Shown: piece after piece, positions 55,266-63,890 of the stretch | How the letters are laid out: each line of letters begins with the position of its first letter | Numbering within the stretch: the stretch's first letter is position 1 | DNA from: Agrypnia vestita | Taxonomy: Eukaryota > Arthropoda > Insecta > Trichoptera > Phryganeidae | Length of the DNA stretch: 64,000 nt | Assembly: GCA_016648135.1 (NCBI GenBank) | Contig: JADDOH010002584.1 | Span: 124,001 to 188,000, forward strand | Direction: 5' to 3' | Position numbers and translations under genes: made by a program | The notes under the pieces: generated by a model | Databases searched by the model: none | What the model was told of the DNA's origin: nothing | The model's input: only the letters and a program-made list of their open reading frames with translations

Positions 55266-55269
55266 AAGA

Positions 55270-55750
55270 AGTGGTTTTAACTAACTAACTAACTCACTTA
55301 GGTAGGCATAGAGGATAGAGCGCCATACTCTTCTATCCTGACATACAACTTTCGCTTCGTCTACATTCATATATCTTCGCATCCAAGCTCGACGGTTGTT
55401 CAGGCTTCTAACAGGACCACCTTCCAGTATCTGGTTAATCTGGTCATGCCACGTCTTCCGTGGTCGCCCTCTCTTTCTGGCGCCGCCAACACTTGCATTA
55501 TATATCTTTCTTATCATTCTTTCCTCATTCATTCGCTCAACATGCCCTAACCACCTGAGCGACCCTATTTTTATTCTATGTATTATGCTACGATCAATCT
55601 TTACATTCATTCCTAATATCTTCATTTTTTACTCTATCAGACATGGATTTGCCACACATACGTCTAAGGGATATCATCTCCACTGCATTCAATCTACTTT
55701 CGTTCCTCTTCTGTCAGCTCCAGGCTTCACTTTCATACATTAGAAGTGGT
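55270..55750 (-). pseudogene. LINE-A 3' end, longest open copy
   Basis: The minus-strand frame 55281-55625 gives KIGSLRWLGHVERMNEERMI, RKIYNASVGGARKRGRPRKT, WHDQINQILEGGPVRSLNNR, RAWMRRYMNVDEAKVVCQDR and RVWRSILYAYL. Upstream, past a frame break, MYESEAWS and VEMISLRRMCGKSMSDRVK continue the family. It is the least decayed LINE-A tail here. Confidence 0.8.
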
Positions 55751-55754
55751 TTTA

Positions 55755-56485
55755 AATAGTATAATTTAATGTTTGAATGTACGATTATTAGTTTATAGTA
55801 ATAGTTAAGTATAAAGCATAGATTTTCACATTTTACGCCAATCGAACAATCCGCTTTTTGTAAAAGAGAACCAAGTTGATAAAACTATAAATACCAAAAA
55901 ATTTGAATCTCATGTAGAAATTTTGCTGTCACAACATTCATAAGTAAAAGGTCACATTCTTTCAAAATGATGATGTTAGCCCACGAAGGCTCTTAAATGT
56001 GTATCTTTTTTGTTTTCGTATATGTTGCCAAATTTGTATCTGCCGAGTACTTAAAATAATGGGCCCAAATGATGGTCAGTCACGCAAAAAGCGACAGCTT
56101 GCCTCAAAGTTGGGCGAAACAAAGGTTCGGGGGAAGGAGACCGCCGAACCAAGGCACGGAAACAAAAGGAACCACTGTGTGATACTGAATCATGGAAAAT
56201 AAACTTATTTTGTGATTCGGTTAATTGTGTTTGTTTACAACGACCATGATGCATTTATTGCATGTGATCTCGTAGTTCTACGAGTTTATGACCGATAATT
56301 ATTTAGCCTTAAGGGTACAGGGAGCCTGGAATTCAGGTAGAATTGTGTGATTTTTTACAAGGATGTGATTAACTATTAAAAAAATATACATATATGGGTA
56401 TTATTAAGGTATATGTCAAACAATTATTTTAGAGTATAGTTTTTTTTTTAAAACCCGAGAAGCTCCTCTGCCGTGACTGAGATTC
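55755..56485. other. No recognised gene
   Basis: A GC-richer patch at 56060-56180 has short overlapping frames without domains. Confidence 0.3.
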
Positions 56486-56489
56486 GTAT

Positions 56490-56625
56490 TCTATTTATTT
56501 ATTTAAAGCCATTTAGAGCTTTTACATAAATATATGTTAGGTATTATAATAATAAGCAAGAACACAAGCTACAGTAGGTGTTAGTACGTTAGAATGCATG
56601 TATGTATTACACAAGAACGTTTCTT
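56490..56625 (-). repeat. LINE 3' tail, inverted
   Basis: TTCTATTTATTTATTTAAAG, then CCATTTAGAGCTTTTACA. On the minus strand, a UTR ending in AAAT units. Confidence 0.4.
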
Positions 56626-56689
56626 AAACCTTATCAAACAATTGACACGGATACCATAAAAGCCAGCACATAAAAATAACCGATGAATT

Positions 56690-56895
56690 GGTCGTTACCG
56701 ATAAAATAGTTGGACAAACTTTGATATTTAAACTCTATTTCTTTATAATTAATATAAATCAACATGTTTCAAAGCCATTGGCTTTGAAACATGTTGATTT
56801 TTTCAATAAATAAGTGGTTTAAACAAAGTTAATTTATATTAATTATAATTATGTTACCACAAAATAAATTTGCTACATTTGAAGAAGAAGTCTAT
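56690..56895. mobile_element. PLE subfamily 3 inverted pLTR ends
   Basis: A perfect 41-nt palindrome centred at 56777 (AACATGTTTCAAAGCCA and its mirror) joins two pLTR ends. Each arm keeps the GAAACATGTTGAT half of the hammerhead but both cores are missing. Right side: AATAAATAAGTGGTTTAAAC, then ATGTTACCACAAAATAAATT. Confidence 0.65.
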
Positions 56896-57261
56896 TTCTT
56901 TACTTTTCAAAAGACGAAGTTTAATTATCTTTCAAAATGTTTTTTCAAATATATTTGAATTTAATAAGACTGGTGGTGGCAAAAACGTCCAACCTCTCGT
57001 ATTTGTTTGCTAGTCTAGGAAGCCTTTACAGTGGAGAATTTAACAGCAACATTGATATACAACATCCTTGAAGGCATGTTTGTCCGAGACAGAAAAGTAG
57101 GTTATGAATTTTTATTTATTATTATCATCTAGAAATGAAATATCCTGATGAATAACCAATTAAAATTGTTATTTATCACAATGCTCAATATCGTTATTTC
57201 TTATTCTTCCCTGAAGATTAATTAGCCTGAAATAACTCTCCAGTAGAATGGCCAAACCAAT

Positions 57262-57610
57262 ATCTTAGGTTTTTCAGCCAAGATGTTCCCCTTTTCCAGG
57301 GCCCCGACTTCCGGCAATCTTTCCCTGCATTACGAGATGCAATAACTCCTATTTCTCTGGATGTCTCAGTACACACCCGAGATATTCGAATTTTGATTGT
57401 TTTAATTATTTATTTTGCTTTATTGATCGGAATCACAACATCTTCATTCGTAACTCTGTCCATCTAGCTTATTTTGAGTATTCTTCTGTAGATCTGTATC
57501 TCGAATGCCTCAAGTCGCCTTATTAATTCTTCGGTAAGCGTCCATGCTTCCATTCCATAAAATAACATGAGAACACATAGCATTCGATCATTCGCATAAT
57601 TATAGTAAAT
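57262..57610 (-). pseudogene. LINE-D RT tail relic, copy 2
   Basis: The minus strand gives MCSHVILWNGSMDAYRRINK, ATEAFEIQIYRRILKISWMD and RVTNEDVVIPINKAK, then after a stop SREIGVIASRNAGKDC. The AFExxxYRRILKISWxDRVTNEDV motif is a standard LINE segment. The position 13140-13290 matches its downstream part. Confidence 0.65.
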
Positions 57611-57867
57611 TAGAAATAAAAAAAAACAATTAATTTTTAAGGCGACCGTACCAAACAGTACGTAATTTCAAAACCACTTTATAAAATACCAACTACACCA
57701 AAAAATGAAACGGGGCAAAAAATATGGAAAATTTATCAAAAAATTTTACAATGAACTGTGAAATATGATGATAACTAACAATAGGATAAATGTTCAAGTT
57801 TTTTGTTTGTAACATTGTGGAAATTCATTTTTAATATTTTAAAAAATGAGGGTAAACACAACACTGT

Positions 57868-57955
57868 TTTATTCCACTATATTTATTTTGAATTGTTAGA
57901 ACGTTTTCGGGATTTCTCCCATTGTCAATAACAACACGTTTACAACTAAATTAAA
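57868..57955 (-). repeat. Dispersed repeat R8, copy 2
   Basis: Inverted near-identical match to 39275-39380. Confidence 0.65.
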
Positions 57956-57978
57956 AATAATTCGAGACAAAATTTATA

Positions 57979-58020
57979 GGGATTGGGTGGGTGTAATGGT
58001 GGTGGGGGTCGGAGGCGGGG
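57979..58020 (+). other. G-rich tract, possible quadruplex
   Basis: Runs of G (GGG, GGG, GGG, then GGGGG and GGGG) with short loops: GGGATTGGGTGGGTG and later GTGGGGGTCGG. It stands out in AT-rich DNA. Confidence 0.5.
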
Positions 58021-58029
58021 TTAGAATGG

Positions 58030-59125
58030 ATAAGAGATCTTAGAAAAAAATAATAAAAAAATAAATAATAGAAATATAATTAACATCCAGATACCACCCA
58101 TAACCTCTCCACTCCTTTAATTAACTGTAACTTTAATTAACTGTATTCTAAATTTTTTTAAAGGATTTTAAGTGATGTATTCTTAATAAATGACATATAC
58201 TGCAATGCATTCTTGCGAACAAACTACATATACAATTTTGCAAGATGCTTGTAAAACATGTATGTTTTTAGATTATTATTAAAAAACAAAAAAAAAACAC
58301 AATCTCGTTGAGAGATCATACCATGGACACTCTGAAATATTATTTTTAAATATCTGTAACAACTTTTTCATCGGTCGGATTATTTATAGAATTCCAACAG
58401 ATTTATTTTAGACATCGATCGTATTTCCACCACATTTGGGCTGTTGTCATCCTTTGTATGTATTTTTAAGTATCTTAGTATATTTTTTAGTGGCAAAAAA
58501 GGCTAAAAATATAAACCTAAAAAAAAGTCATAAAAGCAAGACATATTCAACTGAGGTAAAAAATCAACGAGTCGGAAATACTGGGGCTGTTTTTAGGATA
58601 TTTTTTTGAAAACTTCCTTCAACTAGGGCGCGTCAAAACGGTATTCTACTTTTATTCTGGGACATAGGGGGAGTCACTACGATGATAATTAGGGAAGGAA
58701 TCAAATGAGGCTTACTGTTATGACACTTTTCTTGTGAGATATTTCAACTTGAATTATGAGATGTAATATGTAGGTATATAAATTTTTTGATATATCACGA
58801 TAATTATATAAGAGCCATTTTGGAAAAATTTCACCTCAAGGGGGCTTTATACAACCGTTTAGTCCCATAATGGTATTTAAAATTTGTGTTCGCTAGCAAA
58901 TTCAATTAAATTGTCCGGAATGCAGAGCATTTACAGAATATTTCGAATGTCTTTATTAACATTGAGGTTTTGAGGATAACTTTTATAACAGTTTTCTGAG
59001 TTGAAATAACTGGTTTTAGCGCTCTTAAAGTCGCTCCTCCTAGCACAATTATGCCATGATCTATGATCGATTGACAAATTACGGAATATAATTTTTATGA
59101 GTTTTATACTAAGGAAGTTTCAAAT
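58030..59125. other. AT-rich stretch, nothing recognised
   Basis: No supported feature. Confidence 0.3.
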
Positions 59126-59129
59126 ATTT

Positions 59130-59580
59130 TTGTTTGGACCTATAAATTTAAAAGATAACTATTTGTAAAAAGGACCTGGTTATTTATAATATTCAATTTA
59201 CTATTAATACTTTTTATTATTTCCAAAATTTATATTTTATCAAACTGTGATACTGTGTAATTTGTATATAATATTTGTAAACCCTTATTAATATCAAAAG
59301 AATGATCCATAGCCAAAAGATGGTTAGTTATCTTTTAAATTTATTTTCATATTAAGTAGGTACATTATTAATTATTATTAATTTACATATATAAATTTTT
59401 TAATATTTCGTTTGTCTATACTTCGATTTTTGAATTTAATTTTATTAGTATACTATTGTAATCTGAAGAAGGGGCCATAGGCCCTGAAACATGTTGATAT
59501 TTTCAAGAAAAAGTGGTGAAAACTAAGTTTATTTTAATAATTATATGAATAATGTCACCATCAAATTATTTTGCAGAAGA
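59130..59580. mobile_element. PLE subfamily 3: inverted ORF relic joined to a pLTR
   Basis: 59130-59330 (minus) carries the decayed C-terminal protein codons (ATGHSFDINKGL region; compare 63036-63221). At about 59325-59340 the orientation flips: TATCTTTTAAATTTATTTTC, then a plus-strand pLTR with hammerhead and tail AAAAGTGGTGAAAACTAAG, ending TGTCACCATCAAATTATTTT. Head-to-head pieces are typical of PLE insertions. Confidence 0.6.
59461..59498 (+). ncRNA. Hammerhead-like motif, PLE subfamily 3
   Basis: Core CTGAAGA, A, stem II GGGGCC-ATA-GGCCCT (six pairs, one wobble), GAAA, CATGTT, GATA. Stem III ACATGT is self-complementary, triplet GTT. Stem I is weak (only a G-T pair next to the core). 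Confidence 0.5.
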
Positions 59581-59779
59581 AGTTAATAATAATTAATTTG
59601 TGGGTGAAGGAATTTGAGTTTGCGTTGATTAATAAGCGACATCTACTGGAGCTTTCATTCAGAAATATGCAAATATTCATGCTGTATTCAGGAATATGCC
59701 CCAAAGTCAAAACAGAACTGAATAAGTGAAGTAATCAACCCCTGGGTTAGCGGGAGGAGAGCGGTACTAGAAAAATACC

Positions 59780-60050
59780 GACATAACTCTTAGCACTTGT
59801 CACCCGGCGGCATACATGTGCGCCCGGGCGTGCGTGGTTCTTGTCCTAAATGGGCGCTTCACGTGCCTTCTGTCAGTAGCGTATCATTAATCTTCCAGAA
59901 ATTGGCAGACGCCAGGCAAACTATGAAACTGGCATTCAGTTTTTGTCAGCGAACAAAATGCCAGAGCGAATCCGTAAAATAACCGCTTCACGCAGTGACG
60001 TAACTAGCAACGACCCAAGCCTTCAGTTTAATTGGGCACAGTTATATTAC
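59780..60050. other. GC-rich island, candidate regulatory element
   Basis: GTGCGCCCGGGCGTGCGTGG, ATGGGCGCTTCACGTGCCTT (E-box) and TTCACGCAGTGACGTAACTA (CRE-like). Single copy. Confidence 0.25.
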
Positions 60051-60062
60051 ATTATATAAGTC

Positions 60063-60312
60063 AATAAGTGCAAGTGTCGATGGCGCCAGAAAGAAAGGGC
60101 GACCGCGGAAGACGTGGCATGACCAGATTAACCAGATACTGGAAGACGGTCCCGTTAGAAGCCTCAACAACCGGCGAGCTTGCATGCGAAGATGTATGAA
60201 TGTGGATGAGGCGAGAGTTGTATGTCAAGACAGAAGAGTGTGGCGCTCTATCCTGTCTGCCAACCCCCACAGGGAAACGGCGTGATGGTAAGTTAGTTAG
60301 TTAGTTTGTTAG
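60063..60312 (+). pseudogene. LINE-A 3' end with clear TTAG tail
   Basis: Encodes ISASVDGARKKGRPRKTWHD, QINQILEDGPVRSLNNRRAC, MRRCMNVDEARVVCQDRRVW and RSILSANPHRETA before a stop. Ends GGTAAGTTAGTTAGTTAGTT. It starts abruptly at GARKKGRPRK, so it is strongly 5'-truncated. Confidence 0.8.
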
Positions 60313-60319
60313 ATAAGTC

Positions 60320-61110
60320 AATAATTTATCTTAAATAATAATTAATTTTCTGTTGAATTATAAAATGATAATAATGTATTAGCGCTGTAAAAAGTGGCGA
60401 TACTAAATGCAGAAGCGTGCATTTAGTTCATTGAAATATGCTGCATTCAGCTTAAATTTCGACGAAATAAATATATATAAACTTTGCCTTGTCATAATAT
60501 TCTTAAAATGAGTATAATCATACTTAACAGAATTTATTATATGACAAATGTAATAAATTTCGCTTTCTTTCTCAAAAAACATATGTTTACGCACAACGCA
60601 TGCTACAATGTACTGACTGCACGCGATTGTCAAATGTATCGTGGCGCGGATCATGCCCTTGCGTGGGCCAACATTTTTCGGCATTGGCGCGGATACGCCC
60701 CTGGTTTTTGCAAGTTCGAAGTGACTAGGATTTTGCGTCAATAAAAAAAAGCGTGGCGTCCAACGGCAAAATGACGCGACGGTACGTGCGCAAACTGGGT
60801 GTTTCAAAAGTCATAAATAAAAATGAGCAATTAACCGCGATATTGCGTGTCTTTCTTGTGCACTGCTCCGTGCTAATGAAGTACGCATCAAATGCTATGA
60901 TAACCAGAAGCGAAGACGCAAATAATTAACATGCAAAAATAACGGAAACAAAACCATCAATGTGCTGTAATGACAGCGGGACTAGATTTACCGTAAGATT
61001 GAAGGCAATAGCGTAACGTAAAAAAATTAATACCCACTAAATATGGAGACCTGTAATTGGCCATCTATATTGTATCAACGTTTTCTATGCTTTTTTTGTG
61101 CTGTTGGTCT
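60320..61110. other. No recognised gene; GC-richer patch
   Basis: 60630-60800 is GC-rich (CATTGGCGCGGATACGCCCC; CGGCAAAATGACGCGACGG). No domain in either strand's frames; possible regulatory patch. Confidence 0.3.
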
Positions 61111-61114
61111 TCCA

Positions 61115-61120
61115 TGAACA

Positions 61121-61216
<96 letters not shown>

Positions 61217-61265
61217 ACAAACAAAAAACAAACAAACAAACAAATAAATAAATAAATAAAAAAAT
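61115..61265. repeat. Long AAAT microsatellite
   Basis: About 25 AAAT units, then AAAC interruptions near 61216-61240, then more AAAT. It follows GTTGGTCTTCCATGAACATT, so it is probably the expanded tail of a LINE. The minus-strand LFIYLFIY frame is an artefact of it. Confidence 0.9.
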
Positions 61266-61429
61266 AAATGTCAATCGTTTCAAAAAGGCCCCCTACCCAT
61301 TGACGTATTATAATATAGACACGTTATTCCCATACTAGCTATGTAGCAAATATTGCATTGAAAGACACAACAAATCACGGCACACTTATTTCACGGACGC
61401 TCTCTCTTCAGGTAATTTGAAGTCACGGT

Positions 61430-61640
61430 GACTAAATAGCATACTCATTCTTACAATAGTGTACGATACTCTGTTCCTTTTTCCCCGGGACTTTTTTTTT
61501 CAGCGTAGCGTCCGTTCGATAACGAATGCAAAGAAGGCATTTACCTTAATTTTGAGTTGCCAAGATTTCACGCTTGTAACGTATCTAAGTACAGTTTATT
61601 ATATCATTGCCCCTACATGCGTATTAGTCCCCCATGAAAA
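61430..61640 (+). repeat. Dispersed repeat R3, copy 2
   Basis: Inverted match to 8395-8585; includes GCGTAGCGTCCGTTCGATAA. Confidence 0.5.
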
Positions 61641-61649
61641 ACTAATATT

Positions 61650-62085
61650 TTTAATATTTTTACGAACACTATCAGTCCAATTGAGAAGTACCAACGTAAG
61701 GGAGAATCTCATGATAAAGCAGCTACATCTAAATATATAAAAACCTCAATGAAGGTGACTTGGACACGTCTCGCGATGGCAAGAGGATCGTCTACAAAGA
61801 TGCATCTTCTAAGCAACTCCGGAGGGAAATTGCCAAGAAGGTATTTGGTAATAACCAAATCAATTTTCCATACAGCCTTTTGTCCAATTTAGCTTTCACA
61901 AAATAATTGGTAACACCCACTTTAGACCCCGCCCCCTCTAACTCTCTGTCCCTCGTAGATTCCTGATCGTCCTGTAGGCAAGTTAGTGCATGCTTGTCTC
62001 TGACAAGATTTACATAATGTATAAATATTGGCGAAACTTTAACAATACTATGGTTGTGGTATATAGTGTTGCGAACACAGTAGTG
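61650..62085. other. No recognised gene
   Basis: A minus-strand 126-codon frame (61792-62172) overlaps the PLE motif at its start and has no domain. Confidence 0.3.
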
Positions 62086-62087
62086 TA

Positions 62088-62175
62088 ATGTTGGTCCTGA
62101 CGAAGAGACGGGCACATCTCGAAACCGGTAAACCTTAAATCTGGTAGTGGTTTTTACTAATTCAACTAACACTCT
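62088..62175 (+). mobile_element. PLE subfamily 2 pLTR fragment with hammerhead
   Basis: TTGGTCCTGACGAAGAGACG, then CATCTCGAAACCGGTAAACC and TAGTGGTTTTTACTAATTC. Confidence 0.5.
62092..62134 (+). ncRNA. Hammerhead-like motif, PLE subfamily 2
   Basis: Core CTGACGA, A, GAGA-CGGGCACA-TCTC, GAAA, CCGGTA. The catalytic core and self-complementary ACCGGT stem III are intact. Stem I keeps GGT/ACC only, with a mismatch beside the core. Confidence 0.5.
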
Positions 62176-62289
62176 TTTTTATCTTTACTTCACTTGCTGT
62201 TTTGCACAACGCTAGGTCTAATTTCAAGTTATCCGAGCCGGTATCCCAAGCCTATCCGTGTCCCGGTGCTGTGGCGAAACCATAGAAAA

Positions 62290-62640
62290 TAGGTGCGTGC
62301 CGCAGCTGGGTGCAGATAAGGCATTGGGTTGCACGATCGATACTAAATGCAACCGTAGGTGTGCAAGTTGAGGATTACCTTACAGCGGGTAGGTGTGCAG
62401 ATTGCGGTCGGGTTGACATGACAGTGGATACGAGCGAAATATACGCACGCGATTTTTTACTCATAGTACTGTCGGCCACCGACGAAGCAAAACTAAATAA
62501 TATTGATTCAATTATCCAGATGATAATGACAGATTCATCAGTAATCGACTACATCCGAGTAAAAATGGACTTTGAATGCAAAAAAAAATGTATTCGCAGA
62601 AGTAAAAATTATTTACTTACCAAGGCGAGCAGTTAGAGAT
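62290..62640 (+). other. GC-richer island with a 108-codon open frame
   Basis: The frame at 62310-62636 includes AGRCADCGRVDMTVDTSEIY and has a CxxC motif but no recognised domain. The last 60 bases resemble 2260-2310 and merge with the splice-site repeat, so at least the 3' part is repetitive. Confidence 0.25.
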
Positions 62641-62680
62641 CAAGTATGAAAAGACAGGATACTTACCTGAAACAACAGAT
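62595..62680 (-). repeat. Splice-site-bearing repeat, copy 3
   Basis: The minus strand reads CTGTTGTTTCAGGTAAGTAT, then 45 bases, then CCTTGGTAAGTAAATAATTT. The best of the three copies: acceptor fused to donor, second donor downstream. Confidence 0.6.
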
Positions 62681-62911
62681 AAATAAATTAAGTTAGACAA
62701 TAATGAATTCGATCGCTATTATAAAAATGAAGAGAATATTGGAAATAAATAAAAATAATATATGCGTGTACAGTTGAAAAAAAAGATGGAATAAAAATGT
62801 ACGACATTCTATAATTTCTTCTTCTTCAAATGTAGCAAATTTATTTTGTGATAACATAATTATAATTAATATAAATTAACTTTGTTTAAACCACTTATTT
62901 ATTGAAAAAAA

Positions 62912-62953
62912 AAATCAACATGTTTCAAAGCCAATGGCTTCTTCATCAGGAAA
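62912..62953 (-). ncRNA. Hammerhead-like motif, PLE subfamily 3
   Basis: Minus strand: C, core CTGATGA (canonical), A, GAAGCC-ATT-GGCTTT (six pairs, one wobble), GAAA, CATGTT, GA. Stem III is ACATGT. Stem I is only two pairs (TC/GA), so activity would be weak. Confidence 0.5.
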
Positions 62954-63035
62954 ACAAAAATAATATTTAAAAATCGAAGTATAGATCAAAATATTAAAAA
63001 GTTATATATGGAAAATAATAATATAAAGTACCTAA

Positions 63036-63265
63036 TTAATATGAAAATAAATTTAAAAGATAACTATTTGCAAAAAGGACCTGATTATTTATAATATTCA
63101 ATTTACTATTTACACTCTTTCTTATTTCCAAAATTTCTAATTTATCAAATTGTGATTCTGTATAATTTGTATGTAAAATTTGTAAACCCTTATTAATATC
63201 AAAAGAATGACCCGTAGCCAAAAGATGGTTAGCAAATTCAGAGTAATTATTACTATTTAAACACC
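63036..63265 (-). pseudogene. PLE protein C-terminus remnant
   Basis: Minus-strand codons give SEFANHLLATGHSFDINKGL, QILHTNYTESQFDKLEILEI and RKSVNSKLNIINNQVLFANS, then YLLNLF. FxxHLLxxGHxFDxxKGLxIL, then LExxEI, matches the stretch after the GIY-YIG core in Penelope-like proteins. About 70 codons are open; the catalytic GIY-YIG residues and the RT domain are absent. Confidence 0.65.
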
Positions 63266-63499
63266 TTAAGTGTTTAAATAGTAATACTTATTAAGTGGTT
63301 TAAACAAAGTTAATTTATATTAATTCTATAATTTCATTTATTGAAAAATGGTAGCTTGCCGATGTTCTTTGTGTAGGTATGTACTTAGTAATGTATTATT
63401 TTTTAAATACAAATTTTAAGGTAGGTAAGATGTAGGTACTGAATTAAAATAAGTTATTTTTCTAGCAAGATGTTAAAAGGCATCTAACAAATTTTCGAT

Positions 63500-63890
63500 T
63501 CAATGAATTTCTAAAAAGTGGCAAGTCAACGTCATCCATCGTGGACTATAAGAGTAAAAGAGAGACGGCGAATGTTGTCTGCTGGAGAAGCATGTTGTGT
63601 ATACCTTGGTCAGCGAGACACAGCCAAATGTCTCCATATTACAAGAACTCAAAATCAAAGACAGGCCCTCAACCAATTGTCTGAGACGAATCTTCAGATT
63701 TTTGGACATCTTGCTAGAAGAGAAGAAGAAGAGGCCTGGAGAAGCTTGTTGTGGTGGACCACTTCAAGGGTCAAAAAAGAAGATCCCTCACACGTTGTGA
63801 GGGATCTACTTTTGTGGAGAAATTACAGTCAGAAGACGAAGATCTGCAAGATGCCGGAAAAGATGGATGAAGACCACGATCCTTAGCTAC
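63500..63890 (+). pseudogene. LINE-C RT tail relic, copy 2
   Basis: Frames give CLHITRTQNQRQALNQLSET, NLQIFGHLARREEEEAWRSL and, after shifts, EKLVVVDHFKGQKRRSLTR. The xxLxxFGHxARRxEExxEKLVV arrangement matches insect LINE polyproteins and the copy at 10280-10700. Indels disrupt it. Confidence 0.6.

Larger units (their letters stand above)
62805..63340 (-). mobile_element. PLE subfamily 3 fragment with inverted flanking ends
   Basis: 62805-62910 (minus) is the pLTR tail, 62912-62953 the hammerhead and 63036-63265 the protein end. At 63250-63285 the sequence folds back (TTACTATTTAAACAC with its mirror), and 63285-63330 repeats the tail AAGTGGTTTAAACAAAGTTA in plus orientation. Confidence 0.65.

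Noticed and set aside
57143..57175. Hammerhead motif starting CCTGATGAATAACC
   Set aside because: No GAAA in the right place and no stem II.
61065..61283. 72-codon minus-strand frame rich in LFIY
   Set aside because: It is a translation of the AAAT microsatellite at 61115-61265.
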